Below are positions 9,022 to 20,145 of a DNA stretch of 64,000 nucleotides, piece after piece. Origin of the DNA: Chromobacterium sp. ATCC 53434. Its GTDB lineage: Bacteria; Pseudomonadota; Gammaproteobacteria; Burkholderiales; Chromobacteriaceae. How positions within the stretch are numbered: position 1 is the first letter of the stretch; each line of letters begins with the position of its first letter. Made by a program: the position numbers and the translations under genes. The stretch covers positions 682,001 through 746,000 of the forward strand of contig NZ_CP025429.1 of assembly GCF_002848345.1 (NCBI RefSeq), given 5' to 3'. The notes beneath the pieces were generated by a model. That model saw only the letters and a program-made list of their open reading frames with translations. It had not been told where the DNA came from and searched no databases.

Positions 9022-10134
9022 ATGGCAACATTGAAGCTGAACCAGGTGCGCAAGCGCTATCCGGGCGCCGAGCGCCGGGTGTTGGAAGATATTTCGCTGG
9101 ACATCGCCGACGGCGAGTTCGTCGTCATCGTCGGTCCGTCCGGCTGCGGCAAGTCGACGCTGCTGCGCATGGTCGCCGGGCTGGAAAGCATAGAAGAGGG
9201 CGAGATCCGCATCGGCGAGCGTCTGGTCAACCAGCTGGAGCCCAAGGACCGCGACATCGCGATGGTGTTCCAGAACTACGCGCTGTACCCGCATATGACG
9301 GTGGCGGACAATATGGGCTACGCGCTGAAGCTCCGCGGCCTGAAGAAGGCCGACATCGCCGAGCGGGTGCGCAAGGTGGCGGCGGTGCTGGAATTGGAGC
9401 AGCTGCTGGAGCGCAAGCCGCGCGAGTTGTCCGGCGGCCAGCGCCAGCGGGTGGCGATGGGCCGCGCCATCGTGCGCGAGCCGGCGGTCTTCCTGTTCGA
9501 TGAACCGTTGTCCAATCTGGACGCCAAGCTGCGCGGCCAGATGCGGCTGGAGATCCAGCAATTGCACCGTCGGCTGGCCACGACCAGCCTCTACGTCACC
9601 CACGACCAGGTGGAGGCGATGACGCTGGCCGACCGCGTCATCGTGCTGAACAAGGGCCATATCGAGCAGATAGGCGCGCCGGACGAGATCTACGACCGGC
9701 CGGCCTCGACCTTCGTCGCCGCCTTCATGGGCTCGCCGGGGATGAATTTGTTCGACGCGGAGGCGGACGCGCGCGGCGAGCGGCTGCTGTTGGGCGACGG
9801 CGCGTCGCTGGCGCTGCCGCGGCCGGACGCGGCGTTGGCAGGCCGCAAGCTCAAGGCCGGCATCCGTCCCGAGCATCTGCGCGTCGGCGGCGAGCCCGGC
9901 CAGGCGCTGGACATGCGCGTCGACAATGTGGAAATGCTGGGCGCCGACAACTACGCCTACGGCCTGGCGGCCGGGCAGCGCGTCGTGATCCGGCTGGCCC
10001 ACGGCCACAGGCCCGAGCCGGGCAGCTGGCTGGAAGTGACGGTGCGCGCCGAGTCGCTGCACCTGTTTGACGCTGAAACCCAACGGAGAATCGCATATGT
10101 CGCAGCAGAGCAAGCGCCGCTGGCCGTATCCTGA
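9022..10134 (+). CDS. ugpC: sn-glycerol-3-phosphate ABC transporter ATPase
   Basis: A 370-residue ABC ATPase of the MalK/UgpC group. It shows Walker [10 protein letters not shown] (about residues 38-46), signature LSGGQRQR (about 135-142), Walker B VFLFDEP and the switch His in VTHDQ. The C-terminal TOBE-type regulatory domain (about 240-370) contains GIRPEHL. In E. coli this domain lets UgpQ and PhoU-type signals modulate uptake. Its 3' end overlaps the start of ugpQ by 38 bp. Confidence 0.95.
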   Translation: MATLKLNQVRKRYPGAERRVLEDISLDIADGEFVVIVGPSGCGKSTLLRMVAGLESIEEGEIRIGERLVNQLEPKDRDIAMVFQNYALYPHMTVADNMGYALKLRGLKKADIAERVRKVAAVLELEQLLERKPRELSGGQRQRVAMGRAIVREPAVFLFDEPLSNLDAKLRGQMRLEIQQLHRRLATTSLYVTHDQVEAMTLADRVIVLNKGHIEQIGAPDEIYDRPASTFVAAFMGSPGMNLFDAEADARGERLLLGDGASLALPRPDAALAGRKLKAGIRPEHLRVGGEPGQALDMRVDNVEMLGADNYAYGLAAGQRVVIRLAHGHRPEPGSWLEVTVRAESLHLFDAETQRRIAYVAAEQAPLAVS

Positions 10135-10846
10135 GGTCGTCGCCCACCGCGGCGGGGGCACGCTGGCGCCGGAAAACACCATCGCCGGCTTCCGCGAGGG
10201 CGTGCGCCACGGCTATCGCGCGGCGGAGTGCGACGTCAAGCTGTCGGCCGACAATGTCTGCTTCCTGCTGCACGACGACACCGTGGACCGCACCTGCAAC
10301 GGCAAGGGCCTGGCCGCCGGCATGTTCATGGCCGAGCTGTCGCGGCTCGACGCCGGCGCGTGGAAGGGCGCCGCCTTCGCCGGCGAAGCGCTGCCGACGC
10401 TGGCCAATGTGGCCGCTTACTGCCTGGCGCAAGGCATGTCGCTGAATCTAGAGATCAAGCCTTGTCCCCGCCGGGAAGAAGAAACCGGCCGGCTGGTGGC
10501 GCAGGAGGCCGCGAAGCTGTGGGCCGGCGCGGCGGTGCCGCCGCTGCTGTCCTCGTTCGAGATTGACGCCTTGCGCGCGGCCAAGGCTGCCGAGCCGGCG
10601 CTGCCGCGCGCCTTTCTGTGCGAGGAGATTCCGGCCGACTGGCGCGCGATCCTGGAGGAGCTGGACTGCGTCGCGCTGCATTGCGACCACAAGACCCTGA
10701 CCGAGCCGCTGGCGCGCGCGATCAAGGCCGCCGGCTACCAGCTGTTGTGCTACACCGTCAACGACGCGGCCGATGCCCGCCGGCTGCTGGACTGGGGCGT
10801 GGACAGCCTGTGCACCGACCGGCTGGATTTGCTGCCGGCGCGGTAA
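10097..10846 (+). CDS. ugpQ: Cytoplasmic glycerophosphodiester phosphodiesterase
   Basis: A 249-residue GDPD-family enzyme (E. coli UgpQ 247) that hydrolyses glycerophosphodiesters to glycerol-3-phosphate plus alcohol as they enter through the Ugp importer. Catalytic motifs HRGG (about residue 16) and the downstream HDD are present, with the metal-binding ENT and ECDVK elements. The ATG at 10097 has a GGAG 8 nt upstream; an earlier in-frame ATG at 10067 lacks one. The stop codon is immediately followed by the dispersed repeat at 10847. Confidence 0.92.
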   Translation: MSQQSKRRWPYPEVVAHRGGGTLAPENTIAGFREGVRHGYRAAECDVKLSADNVCFLLHDDTVDRTCNGKGLAAGMFMAELSRLDAGAWKGAAFAGEALPTLANVAAYCLAQGMSLNLEIKPCPRREEETGRLVAQEAAKLWAGAAVPPLLSSFEIDALRAAKAAEPALPRAFLCEEIPADWRAILEELDCVALHCDHKTLTEPLARAIKAAGYQLLCYTVNDAADARRLLDWGVDSLCTDRLDLLPAR

Positions 10847-10903
10847 GAGCCTGCTGGCCGGCAGAAAACCGCCGATACCGCAAAAAGATCGTAAACAGGC
10901 TCT
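10847..10903. repeat. Dispersed inverted-repeat element, copy 1
   Basis: Begins GAGCCTG directly after the ugpQ stop and ends CAGGCTCT. Its right part, CAAAAAGATCGTAAACAGGC, is the reverse complement of the left arm of the copy at 13477, and the inner segment GGCAGAAAACCGCCGAT also matches that copy in reverse. The left arm is diverged. It lies between convergent ugpQ and the binding-protein gene, where it may also act as a bidirectional terminator. Confidence 0.7.
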
Positions 10904-10911
10904 CGGCTCCA

Positions 10912-11643
10912 TCATTGAGGCCAGCGCTGGAAGACGGCCTGCAGGCCGCCGTTCTGCTGCAGCCGCCTCAGCGCCGTCTCGAACTGCCGCGCGCGCGGAT
11001 CGCCCTTGGCGAAGGCGACGTAGCGCGGCATTTCCACCAGCGGCCGCGCCAGCACCCGCACCAGGCCGCCGGCCTGTTGTTGCTGGATGAAGTACAGCAG
11101 CTGCACCTTGTCGCCGACGATGATGTCGACACGGCGCGCCAGCAGCATCGCCACCAGCTGGCGCGGCGAGCTGGCGTGCAGGTCGCGCTGCAGATCAGCC
11201 TGGTCGAAATCGGTGTCGTAGGCGTAGCCGTGCACCTGGCCTATCATGTAGGGCTTCAGGTCGTCGAGGCTGCGCCAGCCTTGCAGCGCGCTCTGCCTGA
11301 GCGTGATGAACACCGTCTGTCCCTTGCGCAGCGGGCCGACCAGTTCGTACTGGGCGCGGCGCTCGGCGGTGCCGGTGAAGACGAAGCCGGCGTCGGCGTC
11401 CTTCTGCGCCAGCAGCAGCTTGACCCGCTCCCAAGGCAACAGGCCGATGCGGAACGGCGCGCCGGCCTCGCGCATCACCGCTTGCACCAATTCAACATCC
11501 AGGCCCTGCGGCGTGCGGCCATCGTCGGCGAGATAGCTGTACGGCTCGAAACTGGCGTCGGCGACCAGCCGCCACGGCGGATTTTCCGCCGCCAGGCAGG
11601 CCGCGGCCCACAACATCGCCAGCCAATAGCCGATCGCTTTCAT
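10912..11643 (-). CDS. Periplasmic amino-acid-binding-like protein (SBP family 3)
   Basis: A 243-residue secreted protein of the bacterial extracellular solute-binding family 3 (PF00497 type). A signal peptide spans about residues 1-18 (ends CLAAE), then WRLVADASFEPYSY and GLDVELVQAVM, the usual lobe I opening. The ATG at 11643 has AAGG upstream and gives a proper signal peptide; the longer reading frame does not. No permease or ATPase gene is adjacent, so it may be a stand-alone sensor or an orphan transporter component. Ligand unknown. Confidence 0.8.
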   Translation of the reverse strand: MKAIGYWLAMLWAAACLAAENPPWRLVADASFEPYSYLADDGRTPQGLDVELVQAVMREAGAPFRIGLLPWERVKLLLAQKDADAGFVFTGTAERRAQYELVGPLRKGQTVFITLRQSALQGWRSLDDLKPYMIGQVHGYAYDTDFDQADLQRDLHASSPRQLVAMLLARRVDIIVGDKVQLLYFIQQQQAGGLVRVLARPLVEMPRYVAFAKGDPRARQFETALRRLQQNGGLQAVFQRWPQ

Positions 11644-11700
11644 TTGCCTTGCCGCTCCGTCTGCGTCGATTCCCAGCTTAGCACCGCGTAGCGGCGGCAC

Positions 11701-11989
11701 AATGATTTGTAAACAGACTATTATTCATGTGACGGTCTGTTTTCATTTCATTCACTTTTATCCGATTGCCAGTGCCGGCTTTCCTTTGTAGATTCGATCT
11801 GATTTCGCATTCCACGCGAAACGCGGGCCGGCTTTCCGCCGGCGCTCTCCCATTTCATACCAGCCATTCGGCCAGACAGGCTTGCCCGGCGGGCGCGTGT
11901 CCGGCGTTTGGCGCATACCCGGCGCAGACCGGGAGCAGGGTCCGCCTGGCGGCGGACCGATGCCGACGCTCAGCAAGGTAAGGAGTACC
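11701..11989 (+). promoter_or_regulatory. Long structured leader upstream of the symporter gene
   Basis: About 290 bp without a gene ahead of the amino-acid symporter. It contains several consecutive perfect stems: GCCGGC-N5-GCCGGC (about 11829-11845), CCCGG-N6-CCGGG (about 11920-11935) and GGTCCGCC-TGGC-GGCGGACC (about 11939-11958), ending in AAGGAG ahead of the ATG. I could not match it to the glycine, Na+, or other riboswitch consensus I know, so it is listed only as a candidate cis-regulatory RNA. Confidence 0.35.
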
Positions 11990-13405
<1,416 letters not shown>

Positions 13406-13436
13406 GCCCGTTTTCTAGCCTGCCATGACGAAGAAG

Positions 13437-13460
13437 CCCGCCGTTTTCGGCGGGTTTTTT
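13437..13460 (+). terminator. Rho-independent terminator of the symporter gene
   Basis: Stem CCCGCCG / CGGCGGG with a TTTT loop, followed by six T residues. Confidence 0.9.
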
Positions 13461-13476
13461 GTTTGAACAGCTTCTT

Positions 13477-13557
13477 AGAGCCTGTTTACGATCTTTTTGC
13501 GGCATCGGCGGTTTTCTGCCGGATGCAGGGCGCGGAAAAAGATCGTAAACAGGCTCT
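13477..13557. repeat. Dispersed inverted-repeat element, copy 2 (best preserved)
   Basis: Two perfect 22-bp inverted arms (13477-13498 and 13536-13557; outer end AGAGCCTGTTTACGATC, inner end T5) enclose a 37-bp middle. This looks like a small non-autonomous (MITE/REP-like) element. Its right end coincides with the stop codon of the chemoreceptor gene. Located between convergent genes, it would form a very stable hairpin in either transcript. Related copies are at 10847, 15658 and 27565. Confidence 0.85.
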
Positions 13558-15572
13558 TAGACGGTGAAGCGTCCGGCCAGGCCCACCAGCCGTTGCGAGA
13601 TCGCCTGCAGCTCGCCGGCCGTTTTCGCGCTGTCTCTGACCGCCAGGCTGTTCTGCTCGGACATCCGCGACACCTGCTCGACGCTCTGCGCCAGCGTATG
13701 GCTGGCGCTGCTCTGCTCGCGCAGCGACGAGGTGATCCGGTGGATGCTGTCCAGCACGTCGTCGACGCAATGGCGGATGTTGTCCATGCTTGAGCCGGCC
13801 TCGCGGGCGCGTTGCTGGCCGTCCATGATGGACTTCATGCCTTGTTGCATGCTGTCGTTGCCCTTTTGCGCGGTGTTCTGGATCTGACTGACGATGTCGC
13901 TGATCTCGGTGGTCGACAGCGCGGTGCGTTCGGCCAGCTTGCGCACTTCGTCGGCGACGACGGCGAAGCCGCGGCCCATCTCGCCGGCGCGCGCCGCCTC
14001 GATGGCCGCGTTCAGCGCCAACAGATTGGTCTGTTCGGCGACGTCGCGTATCACGTCGACGATGCCGGCGATGGACTCCGACTGCCGGCCGAGGTCGCTG
14101 ATGGTGTCGGACACCGAGGACACGTCGCGAACGATGCCGTCCATGCTGCTGGCGGTGGCGGCGATGACCCGGTTGCCGTCCGACGAGCGGCTGGCGGCGT
14201 CGGTGGACAGCTTGTCGACCTGTTCCGACTGCGTCGCGCACTCGGACAGGCTGGTGCTCAGCTCTTCTATCGCCGCGGCCATGCTGGCGGCCGCCTCGCT
14301 CTGCTGGGCGCTGCCGGCGGTGATGCTTTGCGCGCTGTGCGCCATCGCGTCGGCCGCCCGCTTGACCTCGCCCGAGGTTTCCAGCATCTGGGTCACCGTT
14401 TCGCGCAGCTGATTGCGCATCTGGCGGATCGCCGCCAGCAGGCTGAGCTCGTCGCGCTCGCGCAGGTGGATGCGGGTGTCCAGCCTGCCCGCCGCCAGCT
14501 GTTCCACCACTTGCTGCACATAGCCGGGCTCGCCGCCCAACTGCAGCGTGATCGACAGGTAGAGCTGGTGGAACAGGAAGATGGCCAGCAGCATCGCCGC
14601 GACGCCGATGGCGATATAGCTGTTGCGCTGGCTGGCGGTGCGGTCTATCCGCTCCTGCAGCAGTTGGTCCAGCCGCGCCAGGCCGCCGGCGATATAGGCG
14701 GAGACCACCTGGGCGGCGTCGGCGCTGTGTCCGGCCACTTTCAGCCCGCCGGCGCCGGTCTTGCCGCCGACGGCGTCGTCTATCGCCGGCAACTGGCTTT
14801 TCAGCAGCGCCGCCAGCCGGTCGCCCTGCGACGACATGTCCGCTTTCAGTCCGGCGTTGTAGGCGACGGCCTTGGCGATGTCGCCGGCCAGGCCGTCGTT
14901 GACTTCGGCGATCAGCGGCCGCAGCTCCACCAGGCGGTCGCGCTGGGCGGGATCGAGCGCATGGTTGGCTTCGGCCTGCGCGGCGACGGCGTTGGCCTCG
15001 CCCAGATGGCTGATCAGCGTGGTCAGCTTGGCGGTGGCGGCGTCCATCAGGTAATAGGTGTCGATGTCGGGATCCAGCGTCAGGTTGGAGTTGTCGCTGA
15101 CGGCGCCGATCAGATTGTTCAGCTTGTCGCTGAGAGTGCCGTAGGCGGCTATCCATTGCGAAGGCTGGGCGGACTGGACGGCTTTCAGCTTGTTCCAGGC
15201 CGCGGCGGCGTCCTTCCAGGCGGCGTCGCTGGCCAACTCGGCGCCGAGCCGGCCGTTGACGTCCTGCAGCGCCTGCCACCGCTCCTGCAATCGCTGAACG
15301 GCCGACGGCAGCTCGCTGTTGGCCTGGGCGTCGCCGAGCGCCGCGCGCACCGACAGCTCCTGTCCCTGCTGGGCCTGCGCCAGCACCGCGGTCAGCGGCT
15401 GCATATAGGCGACCCCCACCCTCTCCTTGGCGGTGGACTCGATATTGTCCTGGTTGCTGCGATACAGGCCGTACACCAGGTAGAGCAGGGCGACGGCGAA
15501 GACCAGGCCGATCACGGCGAAGCGCTTCGGGTAGCTGAGGCGCTGCATCAGCCGGACGATGGGGGTGGACAT
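13557..15572 (-). CDS. Methyl-accepting chemotaxis protein
   Basis: A 671-residue transmembrane chemoreceptor that signals to CheA/CheW. TM1 lies at about residues 18-38, a helical periplasmic sensor region at about 39-325, TM2 at about 328-350, HAMP at about 350-405, then a long coiled-coil signalling domain. The conserved hairpin tip reads [20 protein letters not shown] followed by [21 protein letters not shown]. The periplasmic part resembles four-helix-bundle sensors; its ligand cannot be read. The stop codon (13559-13557) falls at the edge of the repeat element. Confidence 0.95.
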   Translation of the reverse strand: MSTPIVRLMQRLSYPKRFAVIGLVFAVALLYLVYGLYRSNQDNIESTAKERVGVAYMQPLTAVLAQAQQGQELSVRAALGDAQANSELPSAVQRLQERWQALQDVNGRLGAELASDAAWKDAAAAWNKLKAVQSAQPSQWIAAYGTLSDKLNNLIGAVSDNSNLTLDPDIDTYYLMDAATAKLTTLISHLGEANAVAAQAEANHALDPAQRDRLVELRPLIAEVNDGLAGDIAKAVAYNAGLKADMSSQGDRLAALLKSQLPAIDDAVGGKTGAGGLKVAGHSADAAQVVSAYIAGGLARLDQLLQERIDRTASQRNSYIAIGVAAMLLAIFLFHQLYLSITLQLGGEPGYVQQVVEQLAAGRLDTRIHLRERDELSLLAAIRQMRNQLRETVTQMLETSGEVKRAADAMAHSAQSITAGSAQQSEAAASMAAAIEELSTSLSECATQSEQVDKLSTDAASRSSDGNRVIAATASSMDGIVRDVSSVSDTISDLGRQSESIAGIVDVIRDVAEQTNLLALNAAIEAARAGEMGRGFAVVADEVRKLAERTALSTTEISDIVSQIQNTAQKGNDSMQQGMKSIMDGQQRAREAGSSMDNIRHCVDDVLDSIHRITSSLREQSSASHTLAQSVEQVSRMSEQNSLAVRDSAKTAGELQAISQRLVGLAGRFTV

Positions 15573-15657
15573 GGCTAACTCCTTCCGCGGACCGGTCGTG
15601 GCGCGGCGGCGGGGGGGCGAACGGCGAGGAAACGGGGATGCAGCTCCTTTACTGTAT

Positions 15658-15725
15658 AGAGCCTGTTCAAAGTCTCTACCGGCAGCGGCCCGGGCGGGCT
15701 GCTCGCGAAAAGATTTTGAGCAGGC
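15658..15725. repeat. Dispersed inverted-repeat element, copy 3 (diverged)
   Basis: Starts AGAGCCTGTTCAAAGTCT and ends with the imperfect inverse AGATTTTGAGCAGGC. It shares the outer end of copies 2 and 4 but has a different middle. It lies in the 225-bp gap between the divergently placed chemoreceptor start and the hemN stop, otherwise without visible genes. Confidence 0.55.
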
Positions 15726-15797
15726 GCATCAGTTACAAGCGGCGGGACTGGCCGTTCGAGCCGGGAGCCGGGCGCCGTCGGCGCCCGGAGGGGATGG

Positions 15798-17204
15798 TCA
15801 GATGGTTCGGGAATAGCGCGCCTGGGTCTGGCGCTCGCGCAGGTGGCGGTCGAAAATCATCGCGATATTGCGGATCAGGAAGCGGCCTTTCGGCTCCACC
15901 ATCAGGAAGTCGCCGTCGAAGGACAGCAGGCCTTGCTGTTGGAAATCGCGAATCTGTGGCATTTCCGCCGCAAAATACTGGGCGAAATTGATGCCGTGCA
16001 CCTCTTCTATCGCCTCCACCGACAGCGAGAAGCGGCACATCAGGCCCTGGATGACGGTTCGGCGCAGCACGTCGTCGTTGTCCAGCTCCAGTCCGCGCGC
16101 CACCGGCAGCCGGCCCTGGTCCAGCGCGGCGTAATAATCGTCCAGCGTCTTGTCGTTCTGGCTGTAACAGGAGCCGACCTTGCCGATGGCCGAGACGCCG
16201 AAGCCCAGCATGTCGCAGTCGGCGTGGGTCGAGTAGCCCTGGAAATTGCGTTGCAGCCGGCCCTGGCGCAGGGCGACCGCCAATTCGTCGTCCGGCTTGG
16301 CGAAATGGTCCATGCCGATGAAGACGTAGCCGGCGTCGGTCAGCGTCCGCACCGCGTCCTGCAGGATGTCCAGCTTGACCGCCGATGACGGCAGCTCGGC
16401 CTCGACGATGCGCCGCTGCGGCATGAAGACCGATGGCAGGTGGGCGTAGTTGTACAGCGCCAGCCGGTCGGGATCGAGCGCGATCGCGGCGTCCAGCGTC
16501 TGCCGCATCGAGTCGCGGCTCTGCAGCGGCAGGCCGTAGATCAGGTCCAGGCTGACCGATTTCATGCCGGCCTCGCGGCCGGCCTCGATCACCGCGCGGG
16601 TCTCGGCCTCGCTCTGGATGCGGTTGACCGCCCGCTGCACTTCGGGATTGAAGTCCTGCACGCCGACGCTGATCCGGTTGAAGCCATATTCTGCCAGCTT
16701 GAACATTGTTTCACGCTTAACCTTGCGCGGATCGATCTCGATGGAATATTCTCCGTCGCTCAGGAACGTGAAGTTGTCCTGCAGCATGCCCATCAGGCGC
16801 TCGAGCTGGACGTCGGACAGGAAAGTCGGCGTGCCGCCGCCGAAATGCAGCTGTATCACCTTTTCGCGGCAGCCCAGCGCCTCGGCCGTCAGGCGGATTT
16901 CCCGCTCCAGATAGTCGAGGTAGCGATCGGCTAGGCTCTTGTTTTTGGTGATGATCTTGTTGCAGCCACAGTAATAACAAATTGTGTTGCAAAACGGTAT
17001 ATGAGCGTACAATGATAAAGGTTTGCGATTGGCTCCGATCCGGCGCTGGCGCAGACTGTGCTGGTAATTGTCAGCGGAAAAGCCCGGCGTGAAGCGGTCC
17101 GCGGTCGGGTAGGACGTGTATCTTGGTCCCGATCCTTCGAGGCGTTCGATCAGTTCCCGATCGAACTCGAAATGGGCGGGAGAAAATGGACGGGTGGTTT
17201 TCAT
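15798..17204 (-). CDS. hemN: Oxygen-independent coproporphyrinogen III oxidase
   Basis: A 468-residue radical-SAM enzyme that converts coproporphyrinogen III to protoporphyrinogen IX without oxygen in haem synthesis. The [4Fe-4S] motif CX3CX2C is at Cys72, 76 and 79 (FCNTICYYCGC), followed by GGGTPTFL for SAM binding. Length fits HemN (E. coli 457). The ATG at 17204 is chosen; a longer frame would start inside the FNR box. It diverges from fnr, consistent with anaerobic induction. Confidence 0.96.
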   Translation of the reverse strand: MKTTRPFSPAHFEFDRELIERLEGSGPRYTSYPTADRFTPGFSADNYQHSLRQRRIGANRKPLSLYAHIPFCNTICYYCGCNKIITKNKSLADRYLDYLEREIRLTAEALGCREKVIQLHFGGGTPTFLSDVQLERLMGMLQDNFTFLSDGEYSIEIDPRKVKRETMFKLAEYGFNRISVGVQDFNPEVQRAVNRIQSEAETRAVIEAGREAGMKSVSLDLIYGLPLQSRDSMRQTLDAAIALDPDRLALYNYAHLPSVFMPQRRIVEAELPSSAVKLDILQDAVRTLTDAGYVFIGMDHFAKPDDELAVALRQGRLQRNFQGYSTHADCDMLGFGVSAIGKVGSCYSQNDKTLDDYYAALDQGRLPVARGLELDNDDVLRRTVIQGLMCRFSLSVEAIEEVHGINFAQYFAAEMPQIRDFQQQGLLSFDGDFLMVEPKGRFLIRNIAMIFDRHLRERQTQARYSRTI

Positions 17205-17269
17205 GTCGTATTCGGATGGTAAAACTTCTGGTGGACTGGTAAATTTGCGGAAAACCTGCGAATTCCGTA

Positions 17270-17283
17270 TTGACAAGGGTCAA
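17270..17283. promoter_or_regulatory. FNR/ANR box between hemN and fnr
   Basis: TTGACAAGGGTCAA is a perfect TTGAC-N4-GTCAA dyad, one base per half-site from the consensus TTGAT-N4-ATCAA. It lies 66 bp upstream of the hemN start and 28 bp upstream of fnr. It could activate hemN anaerobically and repress fnr itself. Confidence 0.8.
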
Positions 17284-17310
17284 GCTTCGACGGCTTGCGG
17301 CAAACACAGC

Positions 17311-18057
17311 ATGTCTGAACAAAATCAAACTTCCCTGCATTCACTGAAAATCTCCTGCTCCAGCTGCAGTCTGCGCGAGCTATGCCTGCCGGTCGGACTC
17401 AACCGCGAGGAAATGAGCCAGCTGGACACGGTGATCCGCCAGAGCCGCCGCCTGAAGCGCGGCGAGTACCTGTTCCGCAGCGGCGAGGGGTTCAAATCGC
17501 TGTACGCGGTGCGCACCGGCTTTTTCAAGACCTCGGTCGCCAGCCAGGACGGTCGCGAGCAGGTCACCGGCTTTTTGATGTCGGGCGAGCTGATGGGGCT
17601 GGACGGCATTTCCACCAGCAGCCACAGCTGCGACGCGATCGCGCTGGAGGACAGCGAGGTGTGCGAGCTGCCGTTCAGCCGGATGGAGATGCTGAGCCGC
17701 GACATTCCCAGCCTGCAGCACCATTTCTACCGGCTGATGAGCCGAGAGATCGTCCGCGACCAGAACGTGATGCTGTTGCTTGGCAATATGAAGGCGGAGG
17801 AGCGCATCGCCGCCTTCCTGCTGAATCTGTCGCAGCGGCTGTCCACCCGGGGCTTCGCCGCCAACGACTTCATCCTGCGGATGAGCCGCGAGGAAATCGG
17901 CAGCTTCCTTGGCCTGAAACTGGAAACGGTCAGCCGCACGCTGTCGAAATTCCAGCAGCAGGGCTGGATCACCGTCGACCACAAGCACATCCAGCTGGTG
18001 CGGGTGCAGGATCTGAAGGACCTGATTTCCGGTTGCCTGCACGCCAGCGGCCATTGA
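17311..18057 (+). CDS. fnr: FNR/ANR-type anaerobic transcriptional regulator
   Basis: A 248-residue CRP/FNR-family regulator with an oxygen-labile [4Fe-4S] cluster. N-terminal cysteines 16, 19 and 25 (CSSCSLRELC) plus Cys107 match the four cluster ligands of FNR. The cyclic-nucleotide-like barrel covers about residues 30-150 and the HTH about 190-235, with recognition segment ETVSRTLSKFQ. The start at 17311 places the cysteine cluster as in E. coli FNR. Divergent from hemN, with a shared FNR box. Confidence 0.96.
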   Translation: MSEQNQTSLHSLKISCSSCSLRELCLPVGLNREEMSQLDTVIRQSRRLKRGEYLFRSGEGFKSLYAVRTGFFKTSVASQDGREQVTGFLMSGELMGLDGISTSSHSCDAIALEDSEVCELPFSRMEMLSRDIPSLQHHFYRLMSREIVRDQNVMLLLGNMKAEERIAAFLLNLSQRLSTRGFAANDFILRMSREEIGSFLGLKLETVSRTLSKFQQQGWITVDHKHIQLVRVQDLKDLISGCLHASGH

Positions 18058-18080
18058 GCCCGGCGGGCGCCGCATCGAGC

Positions 18081-18107
18081 AAGGCAGGCCATGGGCCTGC
18101 CTTTTTT
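18081..18107 (+). terminator. Rho-independent terminator of fnr
   Basis: Ten-bp stem AAGGCAGGCC / GGCCTGCCTT with a short loop and six T residues, 23 bp after the stop. Confidence 0.9.
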
Positions 18108-18824
18108 CATGTCTTCAACCGGCCTGGCCGGCGATCAGGGCGCGCAGTGCGGCCAGCCGCTGCGGATCGGGCCACCCGGGCGGCGTGACGAAGCCGCGGG
18201 CGGCCTCCCGCCAGCGGCCGTCGCCGTCCGGCTGCAACTCGGCCACCAATTGCGGCGACGGGCAGGCCAGCAGCCGCTCGCGCAGCGCCGCCTCGTCCAG
18301 CGTGTCGGCCCGCTCCAGCCACGCCGGGGCCAGCCAGGACAGCCGCGGCAGCCAGGCCCAGCGCGAGTCGTCGCGGCGCCGGGGCCATGTCTCGGCCAGC
18401 GGCGCGTGCCAGCCGCGCAAGGCGTCCGGCGCCAGCGGCGGCGGCAAGGCGTGATCCGCTGGAAAGAACAGCCAGCCGGTCAGCCGGGCGCCGGCATGGC
18501 AGTCGGCGAAACCGTCCGGCAGCCGCGCGGCGGCGTCCGGATGGCGGCTCAGACGCAATTGTGTGGCAAGTTTGGTCGCTTTCAACCGCCAGGCGTCGCG
18601 AAGGCCGGGACCGACCAGCGAGTCGGCTCCGTCGCCCAATTGCAGATAGAATTTGCTGGCGGTCTCCAGGTGCCACGGCTCGCCGTCCAGCCACAGCAGG
18701 AAGTCGAACTCGCCCACCGTGCGGCGCCCGCTGTCGATGACAATCAGGTTTTCCGCGGCGACGCGGATGTGCGGCGCGTGGCGGAACCAGAAATAGAAAA
18801 GTCGTTCAGCATATCGACCTATTA

Positions 18825-19940
18825 ATCCGGCAGTCAAATACCGTACAGAAAGCTCATGCCGCGTAGCGGATTTTTTCATGCCGGAAGTACGACCGGATTC
18901 TGGCCGGCTGCTTCTGCAATGAGCGTAAATGGGACAGCACTTTCCCTTGAAGTTGACCGTCTGATCGAACCGGCTCACCTGCGCTCATTCTGGCCTTCAG
19001 GTCGCCGTTCAAGTATTCATCCGGGTTCAGTTCCGGTGAGTAGCTGGGCAGGAAGAACAACTCAATCGCCTTCTTGTTCTCTTCCTCCTCCAACCATGCT
19101 TGCACCAGCTTGCTGTGATGCACGCGCAAGTTGTCGAGGATCAAGAACACCTTCTTGCCGCCAGCATCACGGATCAGCCGCATCAGAAACTTGATCAGCA
19201 CCCGGGCCGTCAAGGTCTCCCGGTACAGCATGAAGCGCATCTTGCCTTGGTTGGTAATGGCCGAAATCAAGTTGATGCGCGCTCTTTTCGATTGGGATAA
19301 CACCAGAACTGGGGTTTGGCCTTTTGGGGCGTAGCCACGCGGAAAGTGCTCAACACTCGACACCGCCGATTCGTCGCCCCAGCTGATTTCAGCCATTTCC
19401 GCTTTGGCACGCGCGACGATAGCCGGGTATTCCTCCTTGAGCCATTTCTCGACTGCTGCCGGTCGCTGCTCATAAGCGCGTTTGAGCGGGCGCTGCGGCG
19501 TAAAGCCCCAGCGGGCCAAGTACAGACGGACAGTACGGATCGGCAGATCGATCAGAAACATCTGCTTGATTACAGCCTTGACCGCCTGAGCACTCCACAG
19601 GGCAAACCTCAGCTTCATCTGGTCTGGCGTGCGATCCACGATGTCCTGCTTGATCCGGGCTTCCTGCGCCTCGGTCAGCCGACGGCCGGTGCCTTCGGCG
19701 CGACCGCGCTTCTGTTCTTTGAATCCCTGCGCACCTAGTGCTGCCTCACGCACCACCCAGGCGGAAATGGTGGGGCGGCGCAGCCCGAGTTCTTCGGCAA
19801 TACTGGCTTGAGACCGGCCTCGCTTGTACATCCGGATAGCGGTACGCCTCAGCTGCTCACGGGCGGCCAGTTCAAGCTTGCGCACATCGATTTTTTCCAT
19901 GCCGGAAGTATACAATCTGTACGGATTATTACTGCCGGAT
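18825..19940 (-). mobile_element. IS630-family insertion sequence, complete, 1116 bp
   Basis: Ends are imperfect terminal inverted repeats starting ATCCGGCAGT at both termini and sharing CCGTACAGA about 17 bp further in. The element is flanked by TA at 18823-18824 and 19941-19942, the duplicated TA target typical of IS630/Tc1-mariner elements. It carries one intact transposase gene and no passenger. It lies in the same orientation as the gene it interrupts. Confidence 0.93.
18854..19900 (-). CDS. IS630-family transposase (single ORF)
   Basis: A 348-residue DDE transposase. An N-terminal HTH (about residues 20-60, with SQASIAEELGLRRPTISAWV) precedes a winged-helix segment. The catalytic core shows Asp in EISWGDESAV, Asp in FLILDNLRVHH, and the acidic block SPELNPDEYLNGDLK. 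The frame is unbroken, so the element may be active. The ATG at 19900 is used; a TTG 15 bases upstream is possible, since neither has a clear ribosome site. Confidence 0.95.
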   Translation of the reverse strand: MEKIDVRKLELAAREQLRRTAIRMYKRGRSQASIAEELGLRRPTISAWVVREAALGAQGFKEQKRGRAEGTGRRLTEAQEARIKQDIVDRTPDQMKLRFALWSAQAVKAVIKQMFLIDLPIRTVRLYLARWGFTPQRPLKRAYEQRPAAVEKWLKEEYPAIVARAKAEMAEISWGDESAVSSVEHFPRGYAPKGQTPVLVLSQSKRARINLISAITNQGKMRFMLYRETLTARVLIKFLMRLIRDAGGKKVFLILDNLRVHHSKLVQAWLEEEENKKAIELFFLPSYSPELNPDEYLNGDLKARMSAGEPVRSDGQLQGKVLSHLRSLQKQPARIRSYFRHEKIRYAA

Positions 19941-20145
19941 TAATAGCCGCTTGCCGTCGCCGTCGGCGAGCCAGGCCAGCAGCGGGGCCGGGTCCCGCGC
20001 CAGCCGGCTTAAGCGCGCCGGGCCGTCCTCGCCCAGGAGCCGCCACGCCGGCAGCTCGTCGCCGCAATGCCAAGGGGAGGGGGAGGTCAGCAGAAAGGCG
20101 AGATCGCGCACCGCAGGGTGCGCGCAGGGCAGGTCGGGGACGGTT

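Noticed and set aside
11701-11989. Glycine riboswitch
   Set aside because: The conserved GGAGAG / CCGAAGG and tandem aptamer blocks are absent; only generic hairpins are seen.
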